Source: Tetrapyrgos nigripes (Eukaryota; Basidiomycota; Agaricomycetes; Agaricales; Campanellaceae). Taken from it: a DNA stretch of 64,000 nucleotides. Below are positions 35,707-45,035 of the stretch, in pieces. Numbering within the stretch: the stretch's first letter is position 1; the number at the start of each line of letters is the position of its first letter. The notes under the pieces are model-generated. The model made no database searches. It had not been told where the DNA came from and saw only the letters and a list, made by a program, of their open reading frames with translations. Where the stretch lies: contig JAACJM010000039.1 of NCBI GenBank assembly GCA_013368315.1, positions 434,001 through 498,000 of the forward strand. Direction: 5' to 3'. The translations under genes were made by a program, and so were the position numbers.

Positions 35707-36536
35707 TGATATGAGCTGACCTGTGTTGGCAGTAGACTGATGGTGGGATATGATAAGTATGAACGAGCCATAAGACTGGTAAGGCTTCATTTTGGTACAC
35801 GCTAGGCAGATGTATGTTCTATACGCGTGGAGGAATAGAATTGTTTTAAGGAAATAGGGATAGAGTTGAATTGAATGAAAGGTGAGGTTGTTTGTATTGG
35901 TACTCAACATCGAAATTTAATTGTAATGATAGATGGCGGTTAAGTGGATTATATTGGTTGATTGAATGCGAATGATGTAGTTGATAATGGTGGCGTGTTG
36001 GTGTTGTTGAGCATGCAACGTTGTTCTCTTAGAGAAAAAAGGTCAACGTTAAGATAAAATTGCAAGCTAAGGCTTGTAGTAGAGCCTTAGTCTTTAAGTA
36101 CTAGTACAGGTGAGAAAATTTTAAATAGTATACCCTCGTTTTTCTCCTCGCCTCTTCTTCTTTCTCAGCAATTAGTTACCAGCTGATTTTTTACTTGTTG
36201 CCTTCTCCACTTTTTCCCTTGCTTTCTCGCCTCATTCCTTTTCTTTTTGCACTCTAGGCCCCTTACTCATGTTTAAAGCCTGTCGTTTCTATTGGACATC
36301 CCGCATTGCATCAACATGCGATAGTCCTCATTTTCCTGTGATGCCATATAATCCAATCCTCGTTCTTTGAGCCATCGGTATCCTTTATTCACTACTATCC
36401 TGCTATTCCGATGGCTTCCCCATTTATCTTCACTTTTTCCCACATTCGGTTTTCCGTTCTCAGTATGTCCAGACCGATCTTTTTATGTCTTGCGGCAATC
36501 CTGACGCCTCGCATCCTTCTTGGTTAGTTTGTAACA
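35707..36536 (-). repeat. gypsy-1 5' LTR (830 bp)
   Basis: Plus-strand ends TGATATGAGC and TTTGTAACA, followed by the target duplication agagc. It carries the same hairpin as its partner (36067-36090) and an extra 19 bp (about 36401-36419) relative to the other LTR. Confidence 0.93.
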
Positions 36537-36829
36537 AGAGCTCATTGTAATGATATGGACTACATGGCTTTGTTATGATGTTTTTTTGGTACAGCTTTCT
36601 TTGCAGATATATGTGTAACTGTCCAACAGATTGTACATGTAAATTACTGTAGATGGAAATGATAAACTTGTAGTCTTATACTCTAAATGTAACCACAGTC
36701 ATCTCAGGAGTAACAACAGTCACACATGCCCAATACAACTCATAAAACATTTCAACACCACCCCCCATACCTATGCAAACCCCATCTCTTGAAAATGTGA
36801 GTTCTCAATATGGCAGGAGGTATAGGATC

Positions 36830-37782
36830 CTACAACCTAGAATATGATGAGACTCTGAGATAAGGAAAACAGTATACAGAGCCCAACATACCATATGAGT
36901 GAACAAGCTCTGTAACATCATCTGAATGATGGATGCGTGCATTATCCATCAGAATAACACTGCATGGAGCTGGATATGGGTTCATGACAGACAGCTAACA
37001 TGGAGTTAGTGAGATGTATAAGAGGTATAGGCAACAGTGGCTCACCAGGTCTTCATTAAGGAAATGCAAAAATTCATCATGGGTAAATGAGGAAATGATG
37101 CCTTTGTCTAATGCCAACTCAGCTAGCAGTGACAGTCTCCTCTTCTGGACAAATGGAATTGAATGATCCACCCTGTTCCCTTTGAGTCCCCTGTCCTGCA
37201 GCTGTGAATAAGTCCTGTTATCCTTTGGCATTTTGTCAATTGAGACCAACTGAAGTGGTGAATATTCAGTGGCTTCATAGATGAATTCAGCAATCTTGTC
37301 TGGACTTCACTCTTTGGCCACCTTCTGGATGCACTTTATACTGAGATGAGCACAGGCCAGAGCACATTGAATAACAGTAATTTCAATGTGGTGGTGCTGA
37401 TACTTTTCCAGAAGGTGAGCATATTTGTCAAGAAATAGTACAGGTTTGTGGCAGCAGAGGCTGAGAAGATAGCGTACATCTGCATCCACAAGGAGTCGTG
37501 GTCTCCCAGGGTTGATAGGTTTGGCTCTTGCAACATTTCCAGTCTGCTGCCATCTGTGCTGAGCCTGTCATAATGTATAGATTTAGAAGTTGCATATTTC
37601 CAGAATTTCAGGAAGGTGGAGTGGGATGTTTGGGTCACAGTGAGATAGCTTGATTGCAATTCACTTTGAAGCATTTGGGATGGAACAATTGCCCATAGTG
37701 AGCAGTAGTCAAGCAAAATTGGGATGACATGTACATGTGTACACAACAACTGACTGTTTACTACTATGTACCTGATCTCCAC
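36830..37782 (-). pseudogene. Tc1/mariner (IS630-like) transposase remnant
   Basis: Minus-strand DDE transposase pieces. A DNA-binding-side block ADVRYLLSLCCHKPVLFLDK continues YAHLLEKYQHHHIEITVIQC and ends SIKCIQKVAKE (37485-37310). The catalytic domain shows VSIDKMPKDNRTYSQLQDRG with the first Asp (37245), QKRRLSLLAELALDKGIISS, and NPYPAPCSVILMDNARIHHS with the second Asp (36985-36920), then DDVTELVHSYG. The next exon begins CRILYL and is followed by LPY and a stop, where the family normally has the third acidic residue downstream. So the C-terminus is lost or deleted. Frame changes within the N-terminal part confirm decay. It lies just right of the gypsy-1 insertion site, in what was the 3' flank of the interrupted gene. 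Confidence 0.82.
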
Positions 37783-39233
37783 CTGCCCCTGACGTCACTA
37801 GGACCTGATGTCTCAAATGTTTTTTTTTTTTCTTCTCAAAAGACCATTAGATTTGAACAGAATGGACAATTGATATAATAGATAAAACAGAAATAGAATA
37901 GGGTGGAGGCACACATAGGTATAATCAAAAAACCCTCTGAGGGTTTTTGGGCTTAGGTAGTGAATGATATAAGAGTGACAGAAATGGGAATACGAAGAAA
38001 TATATGAGTCTGGCATGTGCTGAAGTTGTAGCTGAGGGTGGCTGAGCTGAAGTTTTCTGGCAGGGAGTCAGCATATGTATCTGTAAAGTAGGTGGAGGAA
38101 GAATGTCAGTTATGAGCACCATGTTTGACATACAGCTGCATACCTATGGAACCTCACTCTCTGTGGAGATACTACTGGCATCAGCATCAACATCAATCAC
38201 CTCAGGCTGATCATTGCCTTTTACCTAATTTTCTTCAGTTTGGTCTCATCAGGAGAGTGACTTCTTTTGTGGGACTTGCCATTTGTAGGGTTTTCTGTCC
38301 AGAAAAGCATCAGTGCCTTATAAGAGAAACAGATCAAAAAGATTACTCCAGCAATGCCAATTACGAGAACTCTGCATAAAATCAGAAAAATTTTGAGTTA
38401 GAGCTTCTTTGACCTTCCATAGTCCATCATTACAGAGTCCTAGTAACAGATATGTGGCAAGTCCAGAGCAGTAGACATAGTTCCTGGCCTCAGAGAGGAC
38501 ATAGCTCCAGCTGGTATCGATCAGCTATGTAGCCATGGTAATATATTTCCTCACAAATGTCTTTGAGGACTTTGACAATGGCAGCACATTCATCACTTGC
38601 ACATTGGGCTTCTCACTATGGGCTGCTTTAGTCTGAGTATATTCCATCCAGGAAGTGCGAGACTTGAAGCAGACTCCTGTTAAATGGTCAGACAGGGATT
38701 GAGTAAGTTGAATCATGGTTAGGGAGGGCCTTTTGCAGGGATCTGAGAGAGACAGTGCACTGAGGAAGAGCAGCTACAGTCTGGGTGGGAGCCATCATTG
38801 ATACAGCTTGAGAACACTGTAGCTGTAGGAGCTGTTCTAAATTAGTGTTGGTGCACCTGGTAAAAAAAAAGTGTTGTAAAAAAGGAGCAACAGGAGAAGA
38901 ATAGTGTGCACCAGAGAAAATTTATTTCCATTGTCAATGTTGTGACCCTTGCATACACAGATGATAACTCTTCTCAGACTGTAGCATATGCTAAATTGCT
39001 GCAATATTGCAATATTTCTGCTGTTGCAGAATAGAGCATGTCAAAGACCTCTGCAGACAGAGGCTGGAGAGGGTGTTGGCCCTGGGTCTACACATATCAT
39101 TACTAGGTTACAGACATGGATGTCAGAAAACCATACCAATGAATTGCTGAGTCTAAGAGATTGCTGATGGGCTGGGAGGGCACTATAGAGGTTCTGCTGA
39201 GTATTTCCATGTGAGATTTGCAGAGATAACCCA
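37783..39233. pseudogene. Degraded coding-like region, unidentified
   Basis: Minus-strand fragments from about 38830 down to 38050 read as one decayed protein: MIQLTQSLSDHLTGVCFKSR, then NVLPLSKSSKTFVRKYITMA, and after stops SWSYVLSEARNYVYCSGLA and LGLCNDGLWKVKEAL, ending with an acidic/disordered tail near 38180. I do not recognise the family. A pyrimidine-rich run lies at 37820-37835. No RNA gene was seen. Confidence 0.35.
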
Positions 39234-40172
39234 CACCAGGGGCAAATGACTACCCGGTCACATTTTGACTGGGTAAGACTCGGTTGAGACCCGGTGCATA
39301 TCCAGTTGCTGACCCAGTTCACAATTGTGGCACTCTGACATCTGTTCGGGAGACACAACTCTGAGCACGCGTAGTGTTCTGGGCTGCTTCTGGCCAGAAG
39401 TCACTTAGCCAGTCTGGACACAGGTCGTAGAGTCCTATCCTATAGATATGGTACTTTCAAATGCGCTATGATTTATAGTAGTAGGTCTGGCTTTTGATAG
39501 GATGTGAATGGACACGTCGTGCATGTTGTGTTCCTTATTTGTCACCCAATGGTTACTCTTGGGAAATTCCTTCAAATACTCTCTGAGACTATGCAAGAAT
39601 GCTACTAATATCCTTTTGACTCAAATCCTAGCCTTTTCACTCCTTGTCTCCCACCTCAAACGCCATATCCTGCTTTTGTACCCGTCTAATCATCTAATCA
39701 TCTAATAAATGAAGTGCTGATTGTTTACCCAGTAAAACCCAGCATTCCCCTAGGCGAGAGCCTAAATCTATGTTTGTAAGACATTGAGGCCTGCTAGAAC
39801 ATTGTATAAGATAGTGTATGAGTAGGAGATTCATTTATGGATGGCATCAGCAACAAGAATGCAGTACAGCTGACTTTCCAGGCCAATGGATATACACTTT
39901 ATCATGTGTCTTGTTCCATGCACCAAGGGTACATCTTTTCTGGGTGCCACAGGCCAAATGAAAAATTTTAAAAAATGATCAATTTGGCTATCTAGGCAAC
40001 AAAGTCCTCAGGTAAATACTAACAGACTATGGCTGCCAGAAGCAGCCAGAACATGCATGCACTCGAAGTTGCATTCCCATGATCCTGAGCTGGGTCTGCA
40101 CTGGATGTGCACTGGGTCTCAACCGGGTCTTACCCAGTCAAAATGTGACTGGGTGGTAATTTGCCTGTGGTG
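39234..40172. mobile_element. Non-autonomous DNA element with long terminal inverted repeats (DNA-1)
   Basis: Two ends about 80 bp long match in inverted orientation. Left: CACCAGGGGCAAATGACTACC, then GTCACATTTTGACTGGGTAA and GGTTGAGACCC. Right, read as reverse complement: CACCACAGGCAAATTACCACC, then the same GTCACATTTTGACTGGGTAA and GGTTGAGACCC. The 0.94-kb span holds no transposase. CAGGGGC-like ends would fit hAT elements, but I could not find a convincing 8-bp target duplication, so the superfamily is open. Confidence 0.75.
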
Positions 40173-40282
40173 CCAGAGGAAGACAGCATGTTGGAAAGAT
40201 TTGAGTAGTTGAAAGAGTGAGGCCATTCAGTAGTTCACAAGTATTGTTGATCCAGAGACCAGTTTCTGGAATTTTTTGTAGC

Positions 40283-40867
40283 TGTAAAGCCTATGCCTTT
40301 CTATAACTCCTTCCAATTGCTTCCCCTTTCATTCTATTTCATTTCTGATTCATTTTCATTTCCAATTCATTTCCAAGTTGCCACAAATCCATTTAGTTTA
40401 CATTTCCCATCAGATCCTATCTGACTCATATCAGATACTAACTGGACAGCTTGCATTCATACTTCTTTCATTTCTGCTTCATATCTCGTAGCACCTTGTG
40501 CTCCCCTTCCTTTTCTTTCCAAAGGGTTTCCACATGATGATAGCAAATTGAGTGTTTCCCTTTGTCTTTACCCTATCTCATTCTGTATACTTCCGATATA
40601 GTACTTAAGCTAGCAACTTTGTAGTAGATAGCTTAAGTCTAAAATCGATTTAGCTGGTCTCCTATCTTTTCTGATCAATTCTGATTAGACAACTAGCCAT
40701 TAACCTTCCATCTTGACTTCCCGGTCTTTCTGACCAGATCCTCCCTCTTCCAGTCTATCCTCTTCTTGTCCAGTTCTGCCCAGATCTATTATCGTTCCAT
40801 CCTTTCCCTTAGACCTCTGCCTGGGTCCATAGTGCTTCCTAGTACTAGGATCCGCCTGGACTTAACA
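40283..40867 (+). repeat. Solo LTR, family L1, copy B (585 bp)
   Basis: TGTAAAGCCTATGCC to GGACTTAACA, flanked by the exact duplication gtagc at 40278-40282 and 40868-40872. It carries the family hairpin ACTTAAGCTA/TAGCTTAAGT at 40603-40638. It has lost many CpG sites compared with copy D. Confidence 0.92.
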
Positions 40868-41177
40868 GTAGCTTGAGACATGTCAAGAAGGGAGGAATAG
40901 AAAGAAATTTGAGACAGTGATGGAGAAGGGGAGAAAATCCACATGTTGTTTGTCTCAATAAACAAATCAACAAGATAATGTTGTCACATTGCTGTGATAT
41001 GTATATGCTACTTCATTTTCACTAAGTCTATTGGTCTACATCCACATCATTGAGCCCAGACTTTTCAACAACAAAGAAATAATCAGAATCTTCACCAGGA
41101 AGAGGAGGAAAGTGCTGCATAGATACTACAGAAAGAATGCTCATAACAGGTACTACCTTCAACATGTCAAGTCCCTG
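40868..41177. other. Short stretch between elements, no gene seen
   Basis: About 300 bp with no open frame carrying a motif. It starts with the second copy of the LTR target duplication and ends at the terminal inverted repeat of DNA-2. Confidence 0.4.
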
Positions 41178-42541
41178 CATCAGTAAAACGGCAAACCGGC
41201 TTTTTGCAACTTTTACACGACTTTTTCTGATCCACGCTGTACTTTCAAAACACAGGCCTGATCACTTTTGAAAGTTGTCTCCTGCTTTCAAAAGTCACTG
41301 GAAAAGCTGCTGGAAAGGTGAAAGGAAAGCTACCGAATAGCATTAGCCAGAACCAGAAAAGGATGTGCTCACATTGCTCACACCACCCAATAAAATGGAT
41401 TGAAAAAAGTATGTATTGCATAAACTATCTGTAGTAGATACATGAACTTGAAGAAAGTACTACTAGTCTACATGGTGTACCCTCTGTAACCTTTGCCCAT
41501 GCCCCCCCGACTCTCCCTGGAAAGTGCCATATTGTCCTAAGTAAAATGTCAGCTTCTGTAGCACATGTCAGCAGAAGGAGTCACATACCAAGAAAATGAG
41601 AACCAACCATGGACAGGATGATGGCCAATGCATAAACTGACTTTCCATCCATGCTGATCAAACGAGCAGAATTAGTGCAGTGTCAATTTCTAAGGGGAAA
41701 AGTGACACACCAGAAAAATGAAGACTATCCTTCCAGTGTCTTCACAATGCAACCAATGGTTTCTAGATAGGCCGGTAAGACTTCTTACTGAGCAGAGGAG
41801 AAAAATAAGTACCTTGAAGCCATGTCCTCTTATTGTCGTCACCTGGCAAATAGTTCAGGCTGGCATAAAGAACCTGAAATGAGTTGGACAATCCGCTGGT
41901 CAGCAGGTTTATAAACACGCGACAAAAAAAACATACTACATGCCACAGCAGCACTGAGAAAAGTCTTCATGTAAGTAGAAAGGAAGGCGATGAGAGAAAG
42001 ATATATGAGGTTGAGGTGTAGGGGATGGACCAGGGATTGGACAAGGAAGACGGATGCGCAAGTTTGTCAACCACATGTGATTGTGGATAACTATATAGTT
42101 TCAGAGCGGAGTCTGAAATTGCTGATGCTGCGGCCACGTACTCAGAAAATTCCAAGTGAAACCAGGCAAACCCTCCTCTCCACGCCAGATTGCTCTATGT
42201 AGCCTCTCCTGCAATCTTCTGACCATGCTGCCTTAAATTATCACCAATCTTTGCTTGATCTTTGCACATGCAGCAGCCCTGTAGTGCCCCAGACCTCATG
42301 TTGTGTACTACATGTGTATACTTACAGTAAATAAACTTGTAGGTAGAAAAAGTCCTCCTGTGAAGTTGTCATAAAAGTTGGCAGAAAAGTTGTTGAAAAG
42401 CTGAAGCTGTCTGGACAAACGTAAAAGGCAGGAAAAGCTTTGGTCAGAAAAGCCGATCAAAAGGCTTTACAGTAAAAAGTTACCGAAAGCTCCAAAAAGC
42501 CAGGAAAAGTGGGGAAAAGTCGATTTGCCGTTTTACTGATG
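41178..42541. mobile_element. DNA element with terminal inverted repeats and GAAAAGC subterminal words (DNA-2)
   Basis: Both ends carry CATCAGTAAAACGGCAAA in inverted orientation (41178-41195 and 42524-42541). Subterminal regions are full of GGAAAAGCT/GAAAAGTT words (41285-41335 and 42355-42510), as expected for transposase binding sites. The interior has short minus-strand open frames (41763-41954, 41967-42155) without a motif, so it is likely non-autonomous. No clear target duplication was found; a hAT or KDZ-type origin is possible. Confidence 0.75.
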
Positions 42542-42681
42542 TGGTATTTGCAAGCCCAGAGTGTGTGATAGGATCTGGTCTAGAAAATAGTGAGACAACT
42601 GCAAAAGTGCCCAACTTGCAAAATAAAACTGGGCTTCCCCATACTCAATCTGTCCATTGATGTTCATCTGGATTGTTTGTG

Positions 42682-43197
42682 TCAATGTGGTTCAGTCTGA
42701 TAAAAACTGATGGATGTACCTTCAGATTTCAGGTCACTGATATTTTTGGATGATTGGCGCATTTCTGAATAAAGCAACTGAGCAGTGTGACCATCAGGCA
42801 AACATAGCCAACCAAATTGAGTCAATTGTATTCCAAATCCTGATTCTGATATTACTTCAGCACATGGTCCAGTGATCCCAGTAGCATAACAATCACAAGA
42901 AGAAAGAAGAAAGAATCCCTGACACTGCAATAGGTTTGCTATGTTTTGGATCAAGAAAGGGATATATTTCCATTGTGGCAGATGACTGGGCCTCAAAAAC
43001 TGCACCACAAGCAAGATTAACAAACAGATTTGATGGTTGTCTGATCTGTCTGTGCTTGATGGGATATTGTGTGGTATTGGTTCCAGGCCTGACACAGACA
43101 ATCTCTCTAGCTGCATGGGTGATGTGTGATGCATGACAGCAAAAATGAATTCAATCTGGATGTTGTCGATAGTATAGTTGTTCATATTCTTCCACAA
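42682..43197 (-). CDS. Uninterrupted 171-codon open frame, unidentified
   Basis: An open frame from 43197 to 42682 begins MWKNMNNYTIDNIQIEFIFA. It contains a hydrophobic/Cys segment (FFLLSSCDCYATGITGPCAE) and ends SISFYQTEPH. It is the longest intact frame in this part, which is otherwise dense in stops. It may be an exon of a longer gene, because coding-like sequence seems to continue upstream across an intron near 43200. I do not recognise a domain. The surroundings suggest a transposon-associated gene. Confidence 0.35.
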   Translation of the reverse strand: MWKNMNNYTIDNIQIEFIFAVMHHTSPMQLERLSVSGLEPIPHNIPSSTDRSDNHQICLLILLVVQFLRPSHLPQWKYIPFLIQNIANLLQCQGFFLLSSCDCYATGITGPCAEVISESGFGIQLTQFGWLCLPDGHTAQLLYSEMRQSSKNISDLKSEGTSISFYQTEPH

Positions 43198-43299
43198 ATA
43201 GAATGTTCTTCTGGTTGCAGTAGGTACAGGGCTATATAGAAATCAATTCTGAATCCATATGGAGCCAATTAGAACAAACTTACAGGATCATTAACCAAC

Positions 43300-43877
43300 T
43301 TGGCATTCTTGGAAGACCTGGCCTCTGCATTTGCTGATCTAGGCAGCTCCCACCATATCTTCCACCTCATTCTCATCTCCATCATCTTCTTCACCTTCTC
43401 CATTGGTTCCAGTCAGGTCTTTCTTCTTCCCTTTCCCTTTCCCTTTCTCCTGCTCCTTCCAATGCATCTCCTCTGCCTCTGCATCTCTCCACCACTGTTT
43501 CTATACCAATCACAACTTTTCCTCCTGCCATTCCAAATTCTCTTTTTCCTTTGCTCTGCATCAGCCCAATCTTGTTTCCACATCTCTAACTCTAACTTCA
43601 CATCTGCCATGTCTTCCACCTGTTCAGTATACTGTTTTCAACCTAGAAAAATCAGGAATAAGCTGGAAAGACAAGGACAGTACTCACCTTTTTTATTGTG
43701 ATCATTCACCTCCTTCTTTTCTGCAAAAGTGGCCCCAGGAGGCGTAACTTTGGGAACAAACTCCTCTGGCATGTCTGGGACAATGGGTTCCAGATTTCTA
43801 GTTTTCCAATCAGTCACATAGAGGGCAAGATGGGCAGGAATGTCAAGGGGAATGTAGGAAGTGCTGGGAGAAGACAT
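43300..43877 (-). pseudogene. Low-complexity TE-associated gene remnant (copy 1)
   Basis: Minus-strand start at 43877 with MSSPSTSYIPLDIPAHLALY, then DWKTRNLEPIVPDMPEEFVP and PPGATFAEKKEVNDHNKKG, followed by a likely intron. Then a Glu/Trp/Arg-rich helix ELEMWKQDWADAEQRKKRIW and a basic GRSRRKGKGKGRRKT tail. This start resembles a family of hypothetical basidiomycete proteins that I recall as repeated in genomes; the function is unknown. The sequence at 53140-54130 looks like a second, more broken copy on the same strand. Confidence 0.45.
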
Positions 43878-44146
43878 GATGATGGGGGATTGTCAAAGTT
43901 ACTGACCATATCAGTTTCTGACCCAACATCTTTGTAGGCTGCAAAACAGTGCACAGACCATTTGTATTTGTTTATGCTTTTCAACCCATCCAGTCACAAA
44001 TCTGGTAACTCAACACCTTTCATTCTACTTCTGATCATTTCCATTGTTTTCCATTTCTTATTGTTCTGATCTGGGGTCAACCTTTTTTCTATTTTTACTT
44101 CTTTCCATTCAGATCTGTATCCTTTCAAGGCCTAAGAGGGGGATAC
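43878..44146. other. Flank ending in a polypurine tract before LTR copy C
   Basis: AT-rich flank without a gene. It ends with AAGAGGGGGATAC right against the LTR, which looks like a retrotransposon polypurine tract. This suggests that the 3' end of an internal region may once have lain here. Confidence 0.4.
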
Positions 44147-44810
44147 TGTAAACTCCATGCCATTCCATATCTTTCCATGCATTTCCAATCCTTTTCCTTT
44201 TCAACCCCTATTCATGTTCTCAACGTGTTCCCTTCATTTCTGATTTATATCTGAGCCTCCACAAATCCATTTGGACTTCATTTGCCACTGGCTCCAACCC
44301 AGGAACCAGTGTGCAATTCTGGATCCTAACTGGACAGCTTGCATTCATATTTCCCACATTTCCACTTCATATCTAGTAGCACCATGTGCTCCCCTTCCTT
44401 TTACTTTCCTAAAGGGTTTTTACATGATGATAGCAATTGAGCATTTCCCTTTGTCTTTACCTTTTCCAGTAGTTTCCATTTCATTTCCGATAGTTCCCTA
44501 TCTCTTTCCATATACTTCCAATATAGTACTTAAGCTAGCAACTTTGTAGTAGATAACTTAAGTCTAAAATCAATTTAGCTGGTCTCTCATCTTTTCCAAT
44601 CGATTCTGTTAGACAACTAGTGAGGTGGTAATAATAGTGCCATTAACTTTTTGTCTTGACTTCCTGGTTGTTCTGACTGGATCCTCTCTTCTCCTGTCTA
44701 TTCTGCTCCTGTCCAGTTCCATCTGGATTCATCATTGTTCCATTCATTCCCATAGACCTCTGCCTGGGTCCATAGTGTTTCCTAGCACTAGGATCTGCCT
44801 GGACTTAACA
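44147..44810 (+). repeat. LTR, family L1, copy C (664 bp), without target duplication
   Basis: TGTAAACTCCATGCC to GGACTTAACA. The flanks (gatac and tctct) do not match, so unlike copies A, B and D it is not a simple solo LTR. Downstream sequence resembles a gag start, so it may be the 5' LTR of the third gypsy element. The hairpin at 44528-44563 has one mismatch. Confidence 0.85.
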
Positions 44811-45035
44811 TCTCTGAGTTGTCTATTATGTCTCAAAGGTCTCAATGCACACCCTCTCCCAATTCCAAACCTTCCATTCTGGAATCTCCATTCAAAAAAC
44901 CATACTTCTCCAACTTCACCAGCATCGGCGCATCTGAGTCCCAGCAAACCCTGTTCCAGTGAACCCGTCGAATTCTGGTACCATGACACAAACTCAGACT
45001 TGCACCTATACTCATAATCAAGGTTCCTCTTGTAT
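44811..45035 (+). pseudogene. Possible gag N-terminus of gypsy-3
   Basis: Directly after LTR copy C an ATG opens MSQRSQCTPSPNSKPSILES and continues for about 60 codons with a few stops, a Ser/Pro-rich start typical of gag. It ends abruptly where minus-strand gypsy-2 integrase sequence begins (about 45036). The rest of the same element may resume at 50609 in the same orientation, with gypsy-2 between. Confidence 0.4.

Larger units (their letters stand above)
24782..36536 (-). mobile_element. Ty3/gypsy chromodomain retrotransposon with both LTRs (gypsy-1)
   Basis: An 11,755-bp LTR element on the minus strand, bounded by similar LTRs (24782-25594 and 35707-36536) and an exact 5-bp duplication agagc at 24777-24781 and 36537-36541. 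Coding order on the minus strand is gag, protease, reverse transcriptase, RNase H, integrase and chromodomain, as in chromoviruses. Gag and the start of pol contain frameshifts and stops, so it is not autonomous as it stands. About 2.1 kb between the chromodomain and the 3' LTR is occupied by an oppositely oriented gene. Length is well above the usual 5-8 kb. Confidence 0.95.

Noticed and set aside
42682..43197. The 171-codon frame as a clearly functional gene
   Set aside because: It is long for the region, but no motif was recognised and the surroundings are decayed; listed only as an unidentified frame.
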